Shown: in pieces, positions 45,492 through 57,930 of the stretch
How the letters are laid out: each line of letters opens with the position of its first letter
How positions within the stretch are numbered: position 1 is the first letter of the stretch
Origin: Tillandsia leiboldiana
Lineage: Eukaryota; Streptophyta; Magnoliopsida; Poales; Bromeliaceae
DNA: 64,000 nt
NCBI GenBank assembly: GCA_029204045.2
Contig: CM055068.1
Coordinates: 32,867,028-32,931,027 of the forward strand
Direction of reading: 5' to 3'
The notes under the pieces: model-generated
Told to the model about the DNA's origin: nothing
What the model saw: only the letters and a program-made list of their open reading frames with translations
Database searches by the model: none
Translations under genes and position numbers: made by a program

Positions 45492-47784
45492 GTGAGCCCC
45501 CGATCCCTTTGAGGGTTAGGGTTTCATAATTCTCCTTTAAAATCGCTTTATTTCTCACAATTTTGTAGCCTTTTTGCTCTGTTTATCTCTTCTTTTGGTG
45601 CAATTATTGCTGCGGATAGTGAGAATTGGTGGGGTTTCGCTCCTTTTTTCGTCCGCCCTACCCCCCTCTCTCTCGGGGTTTATCTGCTTGGTTGTTGTTT
45701 TAAGGGCTCTGGTTTTGTGGGTTCTGCTCAAAATTCGATTTTGGAGTCTTTTTTGATTGATTTCCTCATAGAGGTAGTTGATTTATGAGGGTTCAGTACT
45801 GTTTCTTTTTTTTTTTTCTTTGAGTTTTGATTTTGATTAGTTCTTATTTTTTGCTTTTTAGTGTTGAGTGTTATCACGTTATATTTTCTTGGGAACACCT
45901 GTTTATTTTATTGAGTATTTCTCTCATTTCTATAGCTAATTAGTTATATTTTTTTTTTTGTTTTTTTTTTTTTAAATAAAGAGCTGGAATTACTGCTTGG
46001 ACGAGTGTTTTAAAGATCATAATCAGATAAACTCTTATGTTGGTTTGTAATTTGAGTTGTTTTTTCCTTAATTTTGTGATTAAACGTGTAAGAAATTGAA
46101 TCTTTGGTGTCTTTCTATTGTAAAAAATTGGATTGGTTGGTATGAAATTTGTTAGCAATATGGCATGCAATATGTACAAAAGAGGTGGGGGTCTTTTATT
46201 GAAGAATCAGGGAGTACTATGCTTGAGCTCATTTATTTATACATCTTAATTTTCTTGATATTAAGGACTTGAAGTGAGCTCAGGAGAGTCCCTTGATTGA
46301 TTGGCTAAATTTTGTCTCTAACTATAGTTTAAGCAATAATGATTATGGGTAGCGAAAAAAGAAGAAAAAGTTTGTGAGATAATCGAACATATCTAGTGAA
46401 TCCTGTTTATATTAAATCGTTTTGCTTATTTGTGAAAGCACTTGAAATTTGTAAGTTGGTTACTAATGATGATCAGTTGCGATGAATTTCCGTTAGTAAA
46501 AAAATTAAATTAGTCTTAGTTCATTTGATCTTTATTAACGATCAATATTAGGTTTAATAAGTTTCCAATTTTATACCAAATACAAGTGAGCAACTGAGTG
46601 TTGGGAGGTACGATTGCTTCTTTGCTATATCTGGCCAGTTTGAGGCGAGGTTGAGACCAGTGGTCGGTTGTTTCACTTGAAAATACGCAAGGAGCAAGAG
46701 TATAAGCCAATTCTGAATATGAATTATTTCTGAAAATTATTATAAATGGTTCGAATATCAGTATACTTTTAAAATACACTTTGAAATGTCTGAGTATCGA
46801 AGAATAAGTCAGTTCTGTTTTCTAAGATGGTGGTTCTCTGATATTTGCAACCACATGTTTCGCCAAATTTTCTCCATCTAATAGGTTGTAGTGTTTCTTA
46901 TCCTGTTAAGCTAGATTCTAAACTACACCAGTGAGACAAGAGAAGAGAGATATTCATTACTCTAGCGGATCGCCACAAAATCAACCGATCATGAATGTCT
47001 AAGTAAGGAATTTTTTATTTTTTTGGAATAAATGTTCGGTATGAACTGAAAAAGACAATGATATTCTCTCTCCCTTCTCACAGGGCTTAACTTATGCCTA
47101 AAATATAAAAACATGCAATAGAGATTCGAAAAATCAATTTTAGCAAAAGCTTGATTATAGAGTTGTTAGTTTGCTCTAAATTCTTGTCTGTCTAGCTTTT
47201 AGAATTTGGATTTAGCGTAGTTGATGTTTTTATTGTCATAAACATGCAAATCAATGGTATTCAATTCTGCAAGAAGATATTGAAATGCCTTTAAATTAAC
47301 ATTGTAAGGGTGAGTGAAGCGGGTAGCGCGCTACCCTTCTCTCAAAAAAAACATGGTAAGGGTGTGACCTCTTTCTGGGTAGTCAACTGAGAAGAGCTTC
47401 TTATCAGTTTTTCTCAGTTTGGGCAAATTTTGGTCAAATCATATTTTTACGAGCGGATCGACTAAGTGTGGTTTGATCAACTAGTTTATTGATGAATGCA
47501 TTGCAAATTCCGTCTGGTGTGAACTAGTAGCTTTAAGTTGCTTGGAGTGATATATCATGTTGTGACTAATTCTTTCAGTATTGTTTAGTATGGATAATGC
47601 TATTTTCTGCTGAGGTTTCTTTGTATAATGAATCATCTTAGTCCTTTGATGCTATGTGGTATGAATCAGCTAAAAGCAATCCTTTTATCATCTACTCTTA
47701 GGCCATTATTGGACAGTTAGGCCTAATTTGGCTTTTCATCTTTGAAAGGTTCTCTATTCTCTCTCTACTTCCAATCTTGCTCAG
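45492..47784 (+). other. 5'-UTR intron of the bHLH gene (2293 bp)
   Basis: The donor GTGAGC at 45492 pairs with the acceptor CTTGCTCAG ending at 47784 after a pyrimidine-rich run (CTCTCTCTACTTCC). The interior is T-rich, as plant introns are, and carries a tiny poly-A-tailed insertion at 47313-47350. The leader exon continues at 47785 to the ATG at 47921. Confidence 0.55.
47313..47350 (+). mobile_element. Very short retroposed (SINE-like) fragment
   Basis: AGTGAAGCGGGTAGCGCGCT, then ACCCTTCTCTC and A7, is flanked by 14-bp near-identical repeats, ACATTGTAAGGGTG (47299-47312) and ACATGGTAAGGGTG (47351-47364). The A-tail and long target repeats fit LINE-machinery retroposition of a 5'-truncated SINE. 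Confidence 0.55.
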
Positions 47785-47920
47785 ACTACGGAGACACTGG
47801 ATTTTCTGGGCAGAAGTGATTATTTATCCGAAGATTTCCTCATCTTTAATTGCTAAAGGAGTTTCTTCTTTGCTATATTCTCAAACCGAAGCAGCCAAAA
47901 TAAGGACACCAGGAATTTAG

Positions 47921-50900
47921 ATGGATGATTTCATCAATCCATTCCTTCCTAGTTCATCCTGGATTGGCAGTGCTACTTCATTGGAAGCATATGTAGGAGA
48001 TGAAAGAAACCCATCTGAATTCATAACACCTTCGAGCCATATCGTAGTGAATGGATCTGCTGAAGACCTAAAAATTCATGAGCACAACGGAACCTCTTCA
48101 ATATTTACAAATGGAAATATAAAGTACGAGCTTGATAAGAGCCTCTTTTCTGGTGGGGTCGAATCTAATCCAACACCTGTCTCATTTGGCCTTGAATTGG
48201 ATATGCCTCATAGTGGAGTTGCCATTTCCAGTTCAATTGAGAGCAATGGTAGTGAATTCTCTGCCTTTCCGCAATCTCTCACCGATGCACACTCTATTTC
48301 TTCGCCTTCGGTTATGTGGCCGCCTTCATATGTGAACATTTCCTCACTCATCTTACAAAGAAAACCACAAACTTTTGGTCCTCAAGAGTTGGAAAATGAT
48401 AATATATTGAGGAACACATGTGATGAGAATGGGAAGTTCTCTCAGCTGGAAAATTTGCCGTTGCGATTCATACATGTAAATTTCACAAACTGGACTAGTA
48501 TTTACAAACTCTCTTGCAAATGATTGACATTTGACTAAATAATGATGCAGGATAAAAATGAGTTTCATTGCAGTCATCTGCCTTCTTTCACTTCTGGGCC
48601 ACAGATGCAATTTACTAATGGTGGTTCGCAGACTCAAGAGCAGGTTCAATTGATAGAAATTTCTTTGTTTTCCTTTTTGGTTTAAGAAACAAGTTTTCAT
48701 TTTTAAGGTGTATTAATCTAAGGATCGTTTAATTCTGCAGGAACAAAATGGTGTGCATAAACTTCATATGCCTTATCTTGCTTCTGGACCTCAAATGTCT
48801 TTTACCAATACAGGATTGGCTCAGAATCCTCAACAGGTTTTATTCTCTTGTGATGTTCAGGAGCTCTTACATAACCTTGCAAAATCATCTATCTATATTA
48901 AAATCAGAATTTTCAAATATAGCCCTCGAAAGTTCATCCTAAAAGAATGTTTCTAAGTTGAATAGTGGTTCAATTGATGTGGGAGGCTTTGTATTAGAAG
49001 TTCTTTCTAAAGAATGGATCGTAAGTACTGTGTTATATATATGTAAGAAATCAGGTTTCTGAAGGGCATGTGTGAGAATTCAGGTTTTGCAGTGTGTAAA
49101 TAGATAATTTTGCAATTTGCACGGATGTGTATGTAAATATATGTAGTTTATCTCTGTTGTCCTTTTATTTTTACATTTGATAAGCTGCATTTTTTCTGCC
49201 TTCGTTCAGTTGACGCAATCAATTGAAGGAAATACTAGCAAACTTCACATGAATCATTCGTCAAATAGTCAATCCCAATTAGCTCCAGTGAATGGAAATG
49301 GTTGCAATGGAGCTGTCAAACCACGCGTTAGGGCTCGCCGTGGTCAGGCCACTGATCCACATAGCATTGCGGAGAGGGTGAGTTGATTTTTTTTTTTTTT
49401 TTTCATCTTCTTATTATGTACACCTCTTTACTTGTTGATGATGATACATATTCTTCTGCAAGGTTTATGTTACTGTAGTTTCTTTTATTGATCATATTTA
49501 TGTCTCTTTATTAATTTCCTATCCTGTTTAAAAAGATAAGGTTTCTTATTTGGAAGCTACTCACAAAATGCAGCTTCGAAGAGAAAAAATTGCTGAAAGA
49601 ATGAAGAATCTCCAAGAACTTGTTCCAAATTCGAACAAGGTAGGTTCATGCTTCATTTCACATCATGCTAGTGCCGTAGTGTATTGACTTCCTTGAAGGT
49701 TAATACTCTCTCCCTGTAATGTTCTTTGAGCTATTTTTCAAATTTTGAGGGTCAAATATCTTGGTGTGTTATCTTAAAAGAGTAAATTCTACTCTTCAAT
49801 CATTGATCTCAAGGGAATTTCAGTTAGCTGCTATTTAAGGTTGTGGTTGATGGGAAAAGTGAAAGGATTGTAGTTGATCCAATTGCAATTTTTTTCTTTG
49901 ATCTTCCTAAATTCTAGTTTGGTTATCTCCTATATATAAAATTATGCAGGGGAAATCTAACCGATCAGTACAATTTGTCCTCTAGTTGATTTGTTCGATT
50001 TCAGAGAAAAAATAATTCTCTGTTTTGATATATTTGAAGAAAGTCATATAGGTCAACTGTAAATTTCTCTCATCATCATCTTCATCTAAGTCTTTTTCAA
50101 GTGTCAATTCAATGATGAGAAGGCTCTCTAGGAACCCAGATTTTTAGTCAATGATTAACTGCCAACTAGACATCAACTATGTAGGCATTTGTGTCAAATT
50201 CTTGGTTGAGGACTCGAATAAAAATTAGAAAAGAAGAAGATTAGATAAGGAAGCTGTAAGGTTAGTAAGCTGATAAATAACTATTTTCCAGGTTGTTTTG
50301 GCTAGTTAAGTTATTGTTTAGATGAGGGAGAAACGGGCCAATTTTAGGTTTAGTGATATTTCTGGACTGCTGGTAAAACTTCAGGCAATATATTAAATGC
50401 AAAAGTCCAGTTATTTGCATATTTAATAATTTTTTGCCCTTAAATTTCTGGTGAATGATGACTCTTCTTTGCATGCCTCCCGGATTTCTTTTGGTTTCTC
50501 GAGCAGACAGACAAGGCATCAATGCTGGATGAGATAATCGACTATGTGAAATTTCTTCAGCTGCAAGTGAAGGTTTGCACGCACAGATAATTTTAAGACG
50601 AAAAGTAAAATAATTTTTTCAAAAACTGACATTCTCTTTAATGGCTTGACTTAAGGTCTTAAGCATGAGCCGCTTGGGTGCAACTGGAGCAGTTGTTCCA
50701 CTTCTTACAGATTCTCAAGCTGAGGTATATCATCTAATTATTTTTCTTCTTTTCTATGTATATTACCAGAGAAGCATCGGCTAGTTCGTTAGTTACTTAT
50801 CTAATGTTGCTTTCATGTAATCTGATCTTACTATAGTACTTCATACCTTGATTACTTTTCGTAGAAAATATTGTGCTACTATACATCTGCTCTTTTTAAA

Positions 50901-51815
50901 CTATTATTGGCTGCATTGTTGGTTGTCTATTTACCAGAGAAGCATCGGCTAGTTCGTTAGTTACTTATCTGATGTTGCTTTCATGTAATCTAATCTTACT
51001 ATAGTACTTCATACCTTGATTACTTTTCGTAGAAAATATTGTGCTACTATACATCTGCTCTTTTTAAACTATTATTGGCTGCATTGTTGGTTGTCTATTT
51101 ACATCTCTGCTCTCGAGATGCTTTCTTAGTGCCAAGGATATTATAAATGAACAAGGTACATGAGCCCTGAAATGAATGCTGCCGAAACTCTTGTAAAATT
51201 GTGATTGATGGAGTTTAAAACAGATAATCCTAAGCTTTCAGCTATTTACTTGTTGTTTTATTTTGCATTATGAACTCTAATTTTATTCGACGTCTTCATA
51301 TCATTAGTTACCATAGTGAAATATCATTCTTGAGTTATTTCTATTTTTTTTTTTATCAACAAACGGTTGGGAAACAATTTTTTGTACTTTGCGGATTGTA
51401 AAACATTTTATGTATATCATATTCTCCATTTTTTTGGTGGCAGTGCTCCGGTAATTTGCTCATTTCTTCTCCATCTATTAGCGCCACTGGGCCCGATCTC
51501 TCTGATTCACAGGACACCTCATCCCTTGAGCAAGAAGTGGTGAAGCTGATGGAATCAAACGTCACTAATGCAATGCAGTACCTTCAGAATAAAGGACTCT
51601 GCTTGATGCCAATCGCTCTCGCTGCTGCGATATCCAATCAGAAGGGATCGAATTCCTCAGCCATTCCCCCCGAAAGAAGGAAACCAAGCGTAGTTCGTTC
51701 CGAGACTAATAATGCTGCAGAAGACAGAGCCAATGGTTTCGACAATGGTGACATGAGAAAAGAAGTCGTCGCAAAATCTATGAACAATGGAAGAGAGTTG
51801 AAACCCAAGGCTTAG
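47921..51815 (+). CDS. bHLH transcription factor, group XI (LRL/UNE12-like), eight coding exons
   Basis: This is a nuclear DNA-binding regulator. Exons: 47921-48475, 48551-48643, 48741-48836, 49210-49377, 49574-49639, 50507-50572, 50656-50724 and 51444-51815, all joined in phase 0 with GT-AG borders (494 codons). The bHLH domain spans exons 4-7: VRARRGQATDPHSIAER, LRREKIAERMKNLQELVP, TDKASMLDEIIDYVKFLQLQVK, then VLSMSRLGATGAV. The basic region keeps His5-Glu9-Arg13, the G-box (CACGTG) reading set, and the leucines of the dimer helices. The C-terminal YLQNKGLCLMPIALAAAIS block is the conserved tail of group XI, which includes the Arabidopsis bHLH66/69/82 root-hair and UNE12 proteins. MKNLQELVPNSNKTDKASML favours the bHLH66/69/82 branch. 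The N-terminal 270 residues are Ser/Asn-rich and poorly conserved. The first-exon donor is the least certain border. It is the only intact host gene in the window. Confidence 0.92.
50764..51103. repeat. 168-bp tandem duplication in the last intron of the bHLH gene
   Basis: TACCAGAGAAGCATCGGCTA starts both copies (50764-50931 and 50932-51103). Only about two substitutions separate them, so the duplication is recent. It lies in intron 7 and leaves the splice sites untouched. Confidence 0.92.
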
Positions 51816-52750
51816 GGTCCAAACTGACACACAATCTTTTGGTTAAAATGTATGCACCTTACCTAACTATAGCGCATTCTGAAATGGGTACCTGAATTTT
51901 AGAAAATTTGATTTTACTACCTATTCTTGTATATTACTATCTGTAACCTAGCAGAAAATTTCTGTTAATTGACGGAATATTCTTCCACTTTTCGTGATCA
52001 AATCTGTCAATTCTAACAGAACTTAATGGAATTGTCTGAAATCAAATTAAGCCAAAGTTTAGGTGGTAGAATAAAAAATTTCAAGTTCAGGTTCCCACTG
52101 CAAAATAAGCTAATACTGAGGTAAGGTCTTTTTTACTTTTTTTATCTTTACTTTCTTTGTACTAATTTGTTTACTGATTGAGGAGACTTTTTCTTTAGCT
52201 GCTGTAATGTAACTATGTAAGGCTGTAGAGGTTGCTCTTTAAGGTTGGTGCGTTCTGGTTCATTTTAGCAGAAAATTAGAGGTGCTAATTGGCTGATGAT
52301 GAGCTCATTCAGATCTCTATGTAGGTATTCTATGGACTTATTTGTTGTATGTAGAATATAAATAAATTATTATGGTATTGTTAAAATGCATGAGCTCGGT
52401 TTTGGTTAGATTGACTTCTATTTTGTGTCTCAGTATTAAGTTTGTCTTTGGCTGGTAGGTCTATTGCTGTTTCTATTTTGTTCCAAGACTTAAAAAGGCA
52501 AGATATGCCATTTGTTTTGTTTTTGTCTGAAGATCTATTGCTTTTTTCTATTTGTTTCAAGACTTAAAAAAAAAAGGCGAGAGGCACCATTTGTTTGAGT
52601 AATTGTTGTATACTTTAGTTTTGCTTTTACAAGTAACTTTCACTTTCACTTTCAGCAGAGTATTTGGTAAATAAAAAAGTTTGGCATTTCTTGGCGGGTC
52701 GAAATAGAACAAAAATGATTTTAAGGTCTAACTAAAGAAATACTATGTTA
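51816..52750 (+). other. 3' UTR and downstream region of the bHLH gene
   Basis: The stop codon TAG ends at 51815. AATAAA-like signals occur near 52357 (ATATAAATAAATT), suggesting a 3' UTR of some 500 bp. Beyond this is T-rich sequence with a repeated GATTGACTT/GGTCTATTGCT block (52440-52560). Nothing coding is seen. Confidence 0.4.
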
Positions 52751-53990
52751 TGAAGCAGTTAGAGAGATGGTTGACTAATAGATAATAAAAGTGCTACAAC
52801 TAGTATGCAACATCTAACGGATAAACATAGGAAATTCGCTGCTTTTGAAAGAATTCCAATCCACCAGGTAAGCTCTCCAACCAAGGAAGAAATTGGTGCG
52901 GTGCGGCATAATCTCACTGCCTGAAAAGATCTTCGTGCTACCGGAACCCGCAAACCCTCAACACTCTGCTAGAAGCTCAACACAAACACCAAAAGCTCAC
53001 ACTGCCAAGCTCACTATCCAAACCAGAACACAACTCAGCCCAAGCTCAGGCTCACAGCACTACCCTCATAGCCTCAGTCCAACTCAACACAGCGCAAGCA
53101 CATTCACACCGACACCAAACAGGGTTCAACTCCACTCTCTGTCCAGACCAGAAGTGCTCAGCACTACCTCGCACTCTGCTCCTTCAGCTCTTTCGCAAGC
53201 AAGAATACACACACACAAAATAAGAAGAGAGTCCCACCATCAGGGGCAATATCAACATCTTAAGTTCAGAGTAGAAAAAAGAGTCGAAAACTCCAGAATG
53301 TCCAAAAACTCGAAAAATCTAGTGCCTACCTCAAATCCAATAGAAGAGGGTTCCAGGCACAGGTTCTCTGCCTCTAGAGCAAGCATCTCGATGTTCTCGG
53401 CCTATCCTTGAAGCTTTGGCACGAGGAAATAAAAGGTGAAAGAGCTCAGGAGTTGATGTTGCTGCTGTTGGTCGCTTAGCTCCGCTCACAGAGAAGGAGG
53501 GAGATGGAGGAAGAAGATGGAGGAGTGGAGGTCCCTGGCTCTCTCTCTGGTGCAGGAGTGGGTGTGCGTTCTGTGCTGAAGGCTAAAAAGTCCACTGATG
53601 GTGTGCTGAGCTGCAGAACAATCCAATGAGCTAACCTATCCAACAGCCAAAATCCACGATTTGGGCGCTCGATTGTTCACCAGGGCGCCCGGTCTCACGC
53701 AGCTACAGTATTAACGGGAGGTCCTGCGGGCATCCGCTCTGCTACAATAAAGGGGTCGGAAGTGTGTAACATTGTGCTCATCCACCAGGGCGTCCTAATC
53801 GACGATCCACTGCTACAGTACTGTGCCCGAAAGTCCACCAACTCCCAACCACTTCTACCAACTGCACAAACAGCTCATATTTCGAGAAAATCTCATCCAT
53901 TCAAACCCCGAACTTCTACAGTAACTTTCGAGCGTCCAACAGGAGGATTCACAAATAGGTAATGGTTCCGTGCGTTTGAAACATGTTTAG
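52750..53990. repeat. Unclassified repeat-like region
   Basis: Composition changes sharply from the gene's AT-rich flank to about 50% GC. A CA- and CTCA-rich stretch (52960-53230), a GGAGGAAGAAGATGGAGGAG purine run (near 53505) and GGGCGCCCG plus CTACAGTA words (53660-53950) recall the promoter part of the Tekay LTRs read on the minus strand. No clear ends are found. The 172-aa open frame at 52893-53411 is compositionally biased and has no recognisable domain, so I do not call it a gene. Confidence 0.35.
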
Positions 53991-54059
53991 GGCACTCGAA
54001 ATCTCTGGAACTTCAGTTCCAATTCTATTTGCATTCTATTGAGACTAGATTTTTGGCAC

Positions 54060-55197
54060 TTAAGAGGCTGACACATGGTGTCTACCATCGGCTAAAGGTA
54101 TCGGCCGACGGAGGTTAAAGTCAGCAAAGAGGGACTCGCGTCTCAATTGAGACCGATCTCGGACGCGGAAGAAAAACAACGCGCGATGCATGTCGTCGGT
54201 CGAGGACATTAGCCGATGAAGGAAGAGGGATCCGCTTCCTGGTCCGGGCCGATCCCAGTCGCGCAAGAATGCGGCACGTGATATAGGTTAGCGGCTAAGA
54301 GCATTGACCGATAGGAGATGCAGCCGACACAAGGATTATCACATCGGTTAGGGTCAACTGCGGTTGAAGGAAGGCATTCGACCGCTTCGAGCAGTCGACG
54401 AAGCAGGCGGAGTCGAAATCAACCTTCAGCTGATCAAGCCGAAGAAGGAAAGACCCACGTCTTGTTTCAGACCGGTCTTAGGTGCGTAGCAGTATAGTAC
54501 AAGGCGCACGGACGAAGACCTCAGCAGAAGAAGGGTCCGTATTCCGATCCGGACCAATCTCAGTCACGCAAAAACAAAAGGCGCAACGAACGCTATCGGG
54601 TGAAGGTACCTGCTGATAGGAGAGTCAATCGACAAGAGAAGCGGTCAACAAAAAGATTGTCGTCTCATTCAGGACCGTCTGTCGGACAGAGACAGATATC
54701 AGACCGCCCCAGTCAAGCGACCGAAAAGGCGAAGTCAAGATCTATCCTCAGCTGCTCGAAGCTGCAGAAGGAAATATCTTAAAAAGAATGAAGGCGAGAT
54801 TTAGGCACAAATCTCGTAACAGACTCCGAAGCGGCAAGCGGCGTCCAGTATAGGGAAGCGTTGAAGATCACACTTCGGCGCGACAATCAGGGGAGGAACC
54901 TAGACGGGAAACGACCACTATCCTATTAAGGATAATCGATTCAAAAGGAGATGGTTGAGGAATTCCCGGTAATTCCCCTTCAATTATGCCGATTTCTAAA
55001 TCGGTGGTTATACACCTTGGTTCGAAACTGTATAAATAAGCGAACCGACGAAGGAAAACGGGTTCAGCAACCTCGTAAGCCCGGTACCACCCCAACATCT
55101 TAATTTATCTAGGAGTAGGATAACTTAACTTTTCATACCTGCATTTACTGCTTTCCCAGGAGTAGACTTACTTGTAATCCTTCTATCCCTACCTTCT
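54060..55197 (+). mobile_element. Second Tat-type LTR, interrupted at its 3' side
   Basis: It matches 37600-38340: the GAAGCGGCAAGCGGCGTCCAG block, GACGGGAAACGACCACTATC, a CTGTATAAATAAG TATA box at about 55028-55040 and the CCTCGTAAGCC leader block. The match breaks at 55197, where a TGTCACGCC border begins. The left end is not defined. Confidence 0.6.
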
Positions 55198-55691
55198 TGT
55201 CACGCCCCGAGAGAGGTTAGAAACAGCGGAAAACGCCCCTAATTTTTTTTTTTCAAAGTCTTTCCTCCCGGCAACGCGCCCAGACCGCCACATATACAAG
55301 ATCACTTTACACAAACGGACCGAGTCTCCCCTGTATATGTACGGTGTCGCACATAATATATACATCAACTACAACCAGTTTTTCATACACAAAGTGCTAA
55401 ATAAAGAGATAAACTAGTCTTTGGATTCATACAAAAGAATATCGCCCACACGGCATACTCCGAGATGAAAGGATAAAGCCACAAGGTTTAAAACAGTGCC
55501 TACCCGACACACAGTTTTGAAAACAGATTTCACAACTATTTTATCATTTTGCAAACCTCCATATTCCACATGCAATCACACGATAATAAAACCAAATCCA
55601 CAAGACCACTATCCATCCACATAGTCCACATGTCCCACATCCACATCACAAGGTATCTGTCACGCTCCGAGGGTAGATCAGAAAGCGGAAA
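55198..55691 (-). mobile_element. Family-2 LTR fragments, minus strand
   Basis: The TGTCACGCCCCG border at 55198 and the ACCGCCACATATACA/CTGTATATG block match 25188-25350 of the minus-strand solo LTR. A second border-like TGTCACGCTCCG at 55659 suggests another insertion. From 55692 the sequence switches to plus-strand family-2 LTR. These are probably stacked insertions whose right halves lie outside the window. Confidence 0.55.
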
Positions 55692-57627
55692 TGTAAGACT
55701 CACCTTTTATTTGGTATTTTTCCTTTTACTTCACTTTTAGCGGTCCGGCGGAGGGGTTAATAATTCGTTTATTTTCTGGGCAGACCGTCGGGGCTCACGG
55801 GTATTTTTAGGTGCTAGAGCTCGCGAAACGGAGAATGGTGGCGCGATCGGATTCGGATTCCGACCCCGGAATCTCTCGGAAATAATTTTCGAAGTTTGCG
55901 ATCTTTTTGGACGCACCAAAACCCGTGCTAGCGATCTGCACGTCTGTTGAGGTAACCTGGACCGTTGGTTTTGAATCTGATGGAATGGGTTATAATCTGG
56001 GGACTTAGGGTTTCTCTCCTTTTTTTTACGCACTTTCGTTACGACTAGGGCAGAGGCGGACAGAGGAAAGAAACAGGAACCCAACCCATTTCCACTCTCG
56101 CTTCAAATTACCAGCGCAGATTTCCAGCGTGGGGATCCAGAGAGAAGGGCGGGGACTTGCCTTTCTGTGGGTTGATCGGGCGGAGGCGGACGACCCTCTC
56201 CTTCCTCTTCCTCCAGCGAATCTAAGGTGAGTAGTTATCAAGGTTTCGTTGCGGCTCTTCGGTTTTTGGTTGGTCGTCCTTTCCGCGGAGAAAACGCCGC
56301 CGCCGCTGTTCTTTGGGCCGCCGCGCGGGGCTACCCGCAGGCGCACCACGCGGGCTGGTGCCGCGCGGGCTGCCTGCAGGCGGCACACCGCCCGGCAAGG
56401 ACCGCCGCGCGGCGCTGCCCGCAGGTAGGGCGCCGCACGGCAGGGCGCCGCGCGGGTTGGTGCCGCGTGGGCCGCCTACAAGCTGCGCGCCTCGCTGGGC
56501 TGCCCGCAGGTAGGGCGCCGCGCGCAGCTGCCTGCAGGCAGTGCACCGCGCGGCAAGGGCCGCCGCGCGGGGCTGCCCGCAGGCGCGCCGCGCGGGCTGG
56601 TGCCGTGCGGGCCGTCTGCAGGCAGCGCGCCGCGCGACAAGGGCCGCCGCGCGGGGCTGCTCGCAGGCGCGCCGCGCGGGCTGGTGCCGCACGGGCCGCC
56701 TGCAGGCTGCGCGTCGCGCGGCAAGTGGCGCCGCGCGGGGCTGCCCGCAGGCAGGGCGCCGCGCGGGGCTGCCTGCAGGCAGCGCACCGCGCGGCAAGGG
56801 CCGCCGCGGGGGCTGCCCTCAGGCGCGCCGCGCGGGCTGGTGCTGCGCGGGCCGCCTGCAAGCAGCGCGCCACGCGGCAAGGGCCGCCGCGCGGGGCTGC
56901 CCGCAGGCGCGCCGCGCGGGCTGGTGCCGCCCAGGCCGCCTGCAGGCAGCGCGCCGCGCGACAAGGGCCGCCGCATGGGGCTGCCCGCAGGCGCGCCACG
57001 CGGGCTGGTGCCGCGCGGGCCGCCTGCAAGCTGCGCGCCGGGCGGCAAGGGCTGCCGCGCGGGGCTGCCCGCAGGCATCGCGCCGCGCGGTAGGGCGCCG
57101 CGCGGGGCTGCCTGCAGGCAGCGCACCGCCCGGCAAGGGCCGCCGCGCGGGCTGGTGCCGCGCGGGCCGCCTGTAGGCAGCGCGCCGCGCGGCAAGGGCC
57201 GCCGCGCGGGGCTTCCCGCAAGCGCGCCGCGCGGGCTGGTGCCGCGCGGGGCGCCCGCAGGCAGCGCGCCGCGCGGCGAGTGCCGTCGCGCGGGGCTGCC
57301 CGCAGGCGCGCCGCGCAAGCCGGTGCCGCGCGGGCCGCCTGCAGCCAGCGCGCCGCGCGGTAGGGGCTGGTGCCGCGCGGGGCCGCCCGCAGTCGAGCCG
57401 CGCCCGCGGGTTGGGGCCGCGCGGGGCCGTTCGCAGGGGCTGTGCGCGCCGCACGGGTGGCTGCCGTGCGGTAAAATTCACCGCGCGGAGTTTGGTGGTT
57501 GCGTCGGTCGTCCACTTGCGGTTTTGAGTCGGTGTCGGCGTTCGGGTCTTCTAATCTTAACTTACTCTTGTTCCTTCAGGGGTGCGGAACGTCGTAGGCT
57601 CGGCAGGCGCACAGTCACGGACGAGTT
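55692..57627 (+). mobile_element. Family-2 LTR, plus strand, cut by the SIRE element
   Basis: It starts TGTAAGACTCACC and shares GGGCAGACCGTCGGGG, GAGCTCGCGAAACGG and a TTTCGAAGTT block with 34335-34560 and the minus-strand copy. A GC-rich array fills 56325-57480. The match to the other copies is broken at 57628 by the SIRE LTR border TGTTGGG. Confidence 0.75.
56325..57480. repeat. 84-bp GC-rich minisatellite
   Basis: GGGCTGGTGCCGCGCGGGCC recurs with an 84-bp spacing (about 56594, 56678, 56834, 56918, 57002). Other steps vary. Three frames on each strand remain open for hundreds of codons (up to 394), giving Ala/Arg/Gly/Pro-rich low-complexity products; these are not genes. Confidence 0.9.
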
Positions 57628-57930
57628 TGTTGGGTTATATGTAATACGGATCTAAATAGGGGAAAAAACACCTAGAGGGGGGTGAATAGGTGTAAACGTA
57701 TAAACACTCAAAAAATCGTTGCGATAAAACCCAACGCGGAAATAAAAACAATACGCAAGATTTTTACGTGGAAAACTCCATCACCGGAGTAAAAAACCAC
57801 GGGACCGATAACACGGCAGAAATCCACTAGAATTAAAACACGTACAAGGTGATTTACCGTACACACTTACGACTCAACCTTTTCCATACGCTCCTAGAGG
57901 ATCTTCTCCGCTCGCTCCGCGACGCTTCAC

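Noticed and set aside
47921..48523. A 200-aa single-exon protein ending at 48523
   Set aside because: This is the first coding exon of the bHLH gene running into its intron; a donor at 48476 and seven further in-phase exons explain it.
52893..53411. 172-aa open frame as a gene
   Set aside because: Ser/Thr/His/Gln-rich low complexity, no domain, no plausible promoter, and it lies in repeat-like sequence.
56331..57515. 394-aa minus-strand open frame and 351-aa plus-strand frame
   Set aside because: Both arise from the 84-bp GC-rich repeat; six frames are open and the composition is repetitive.
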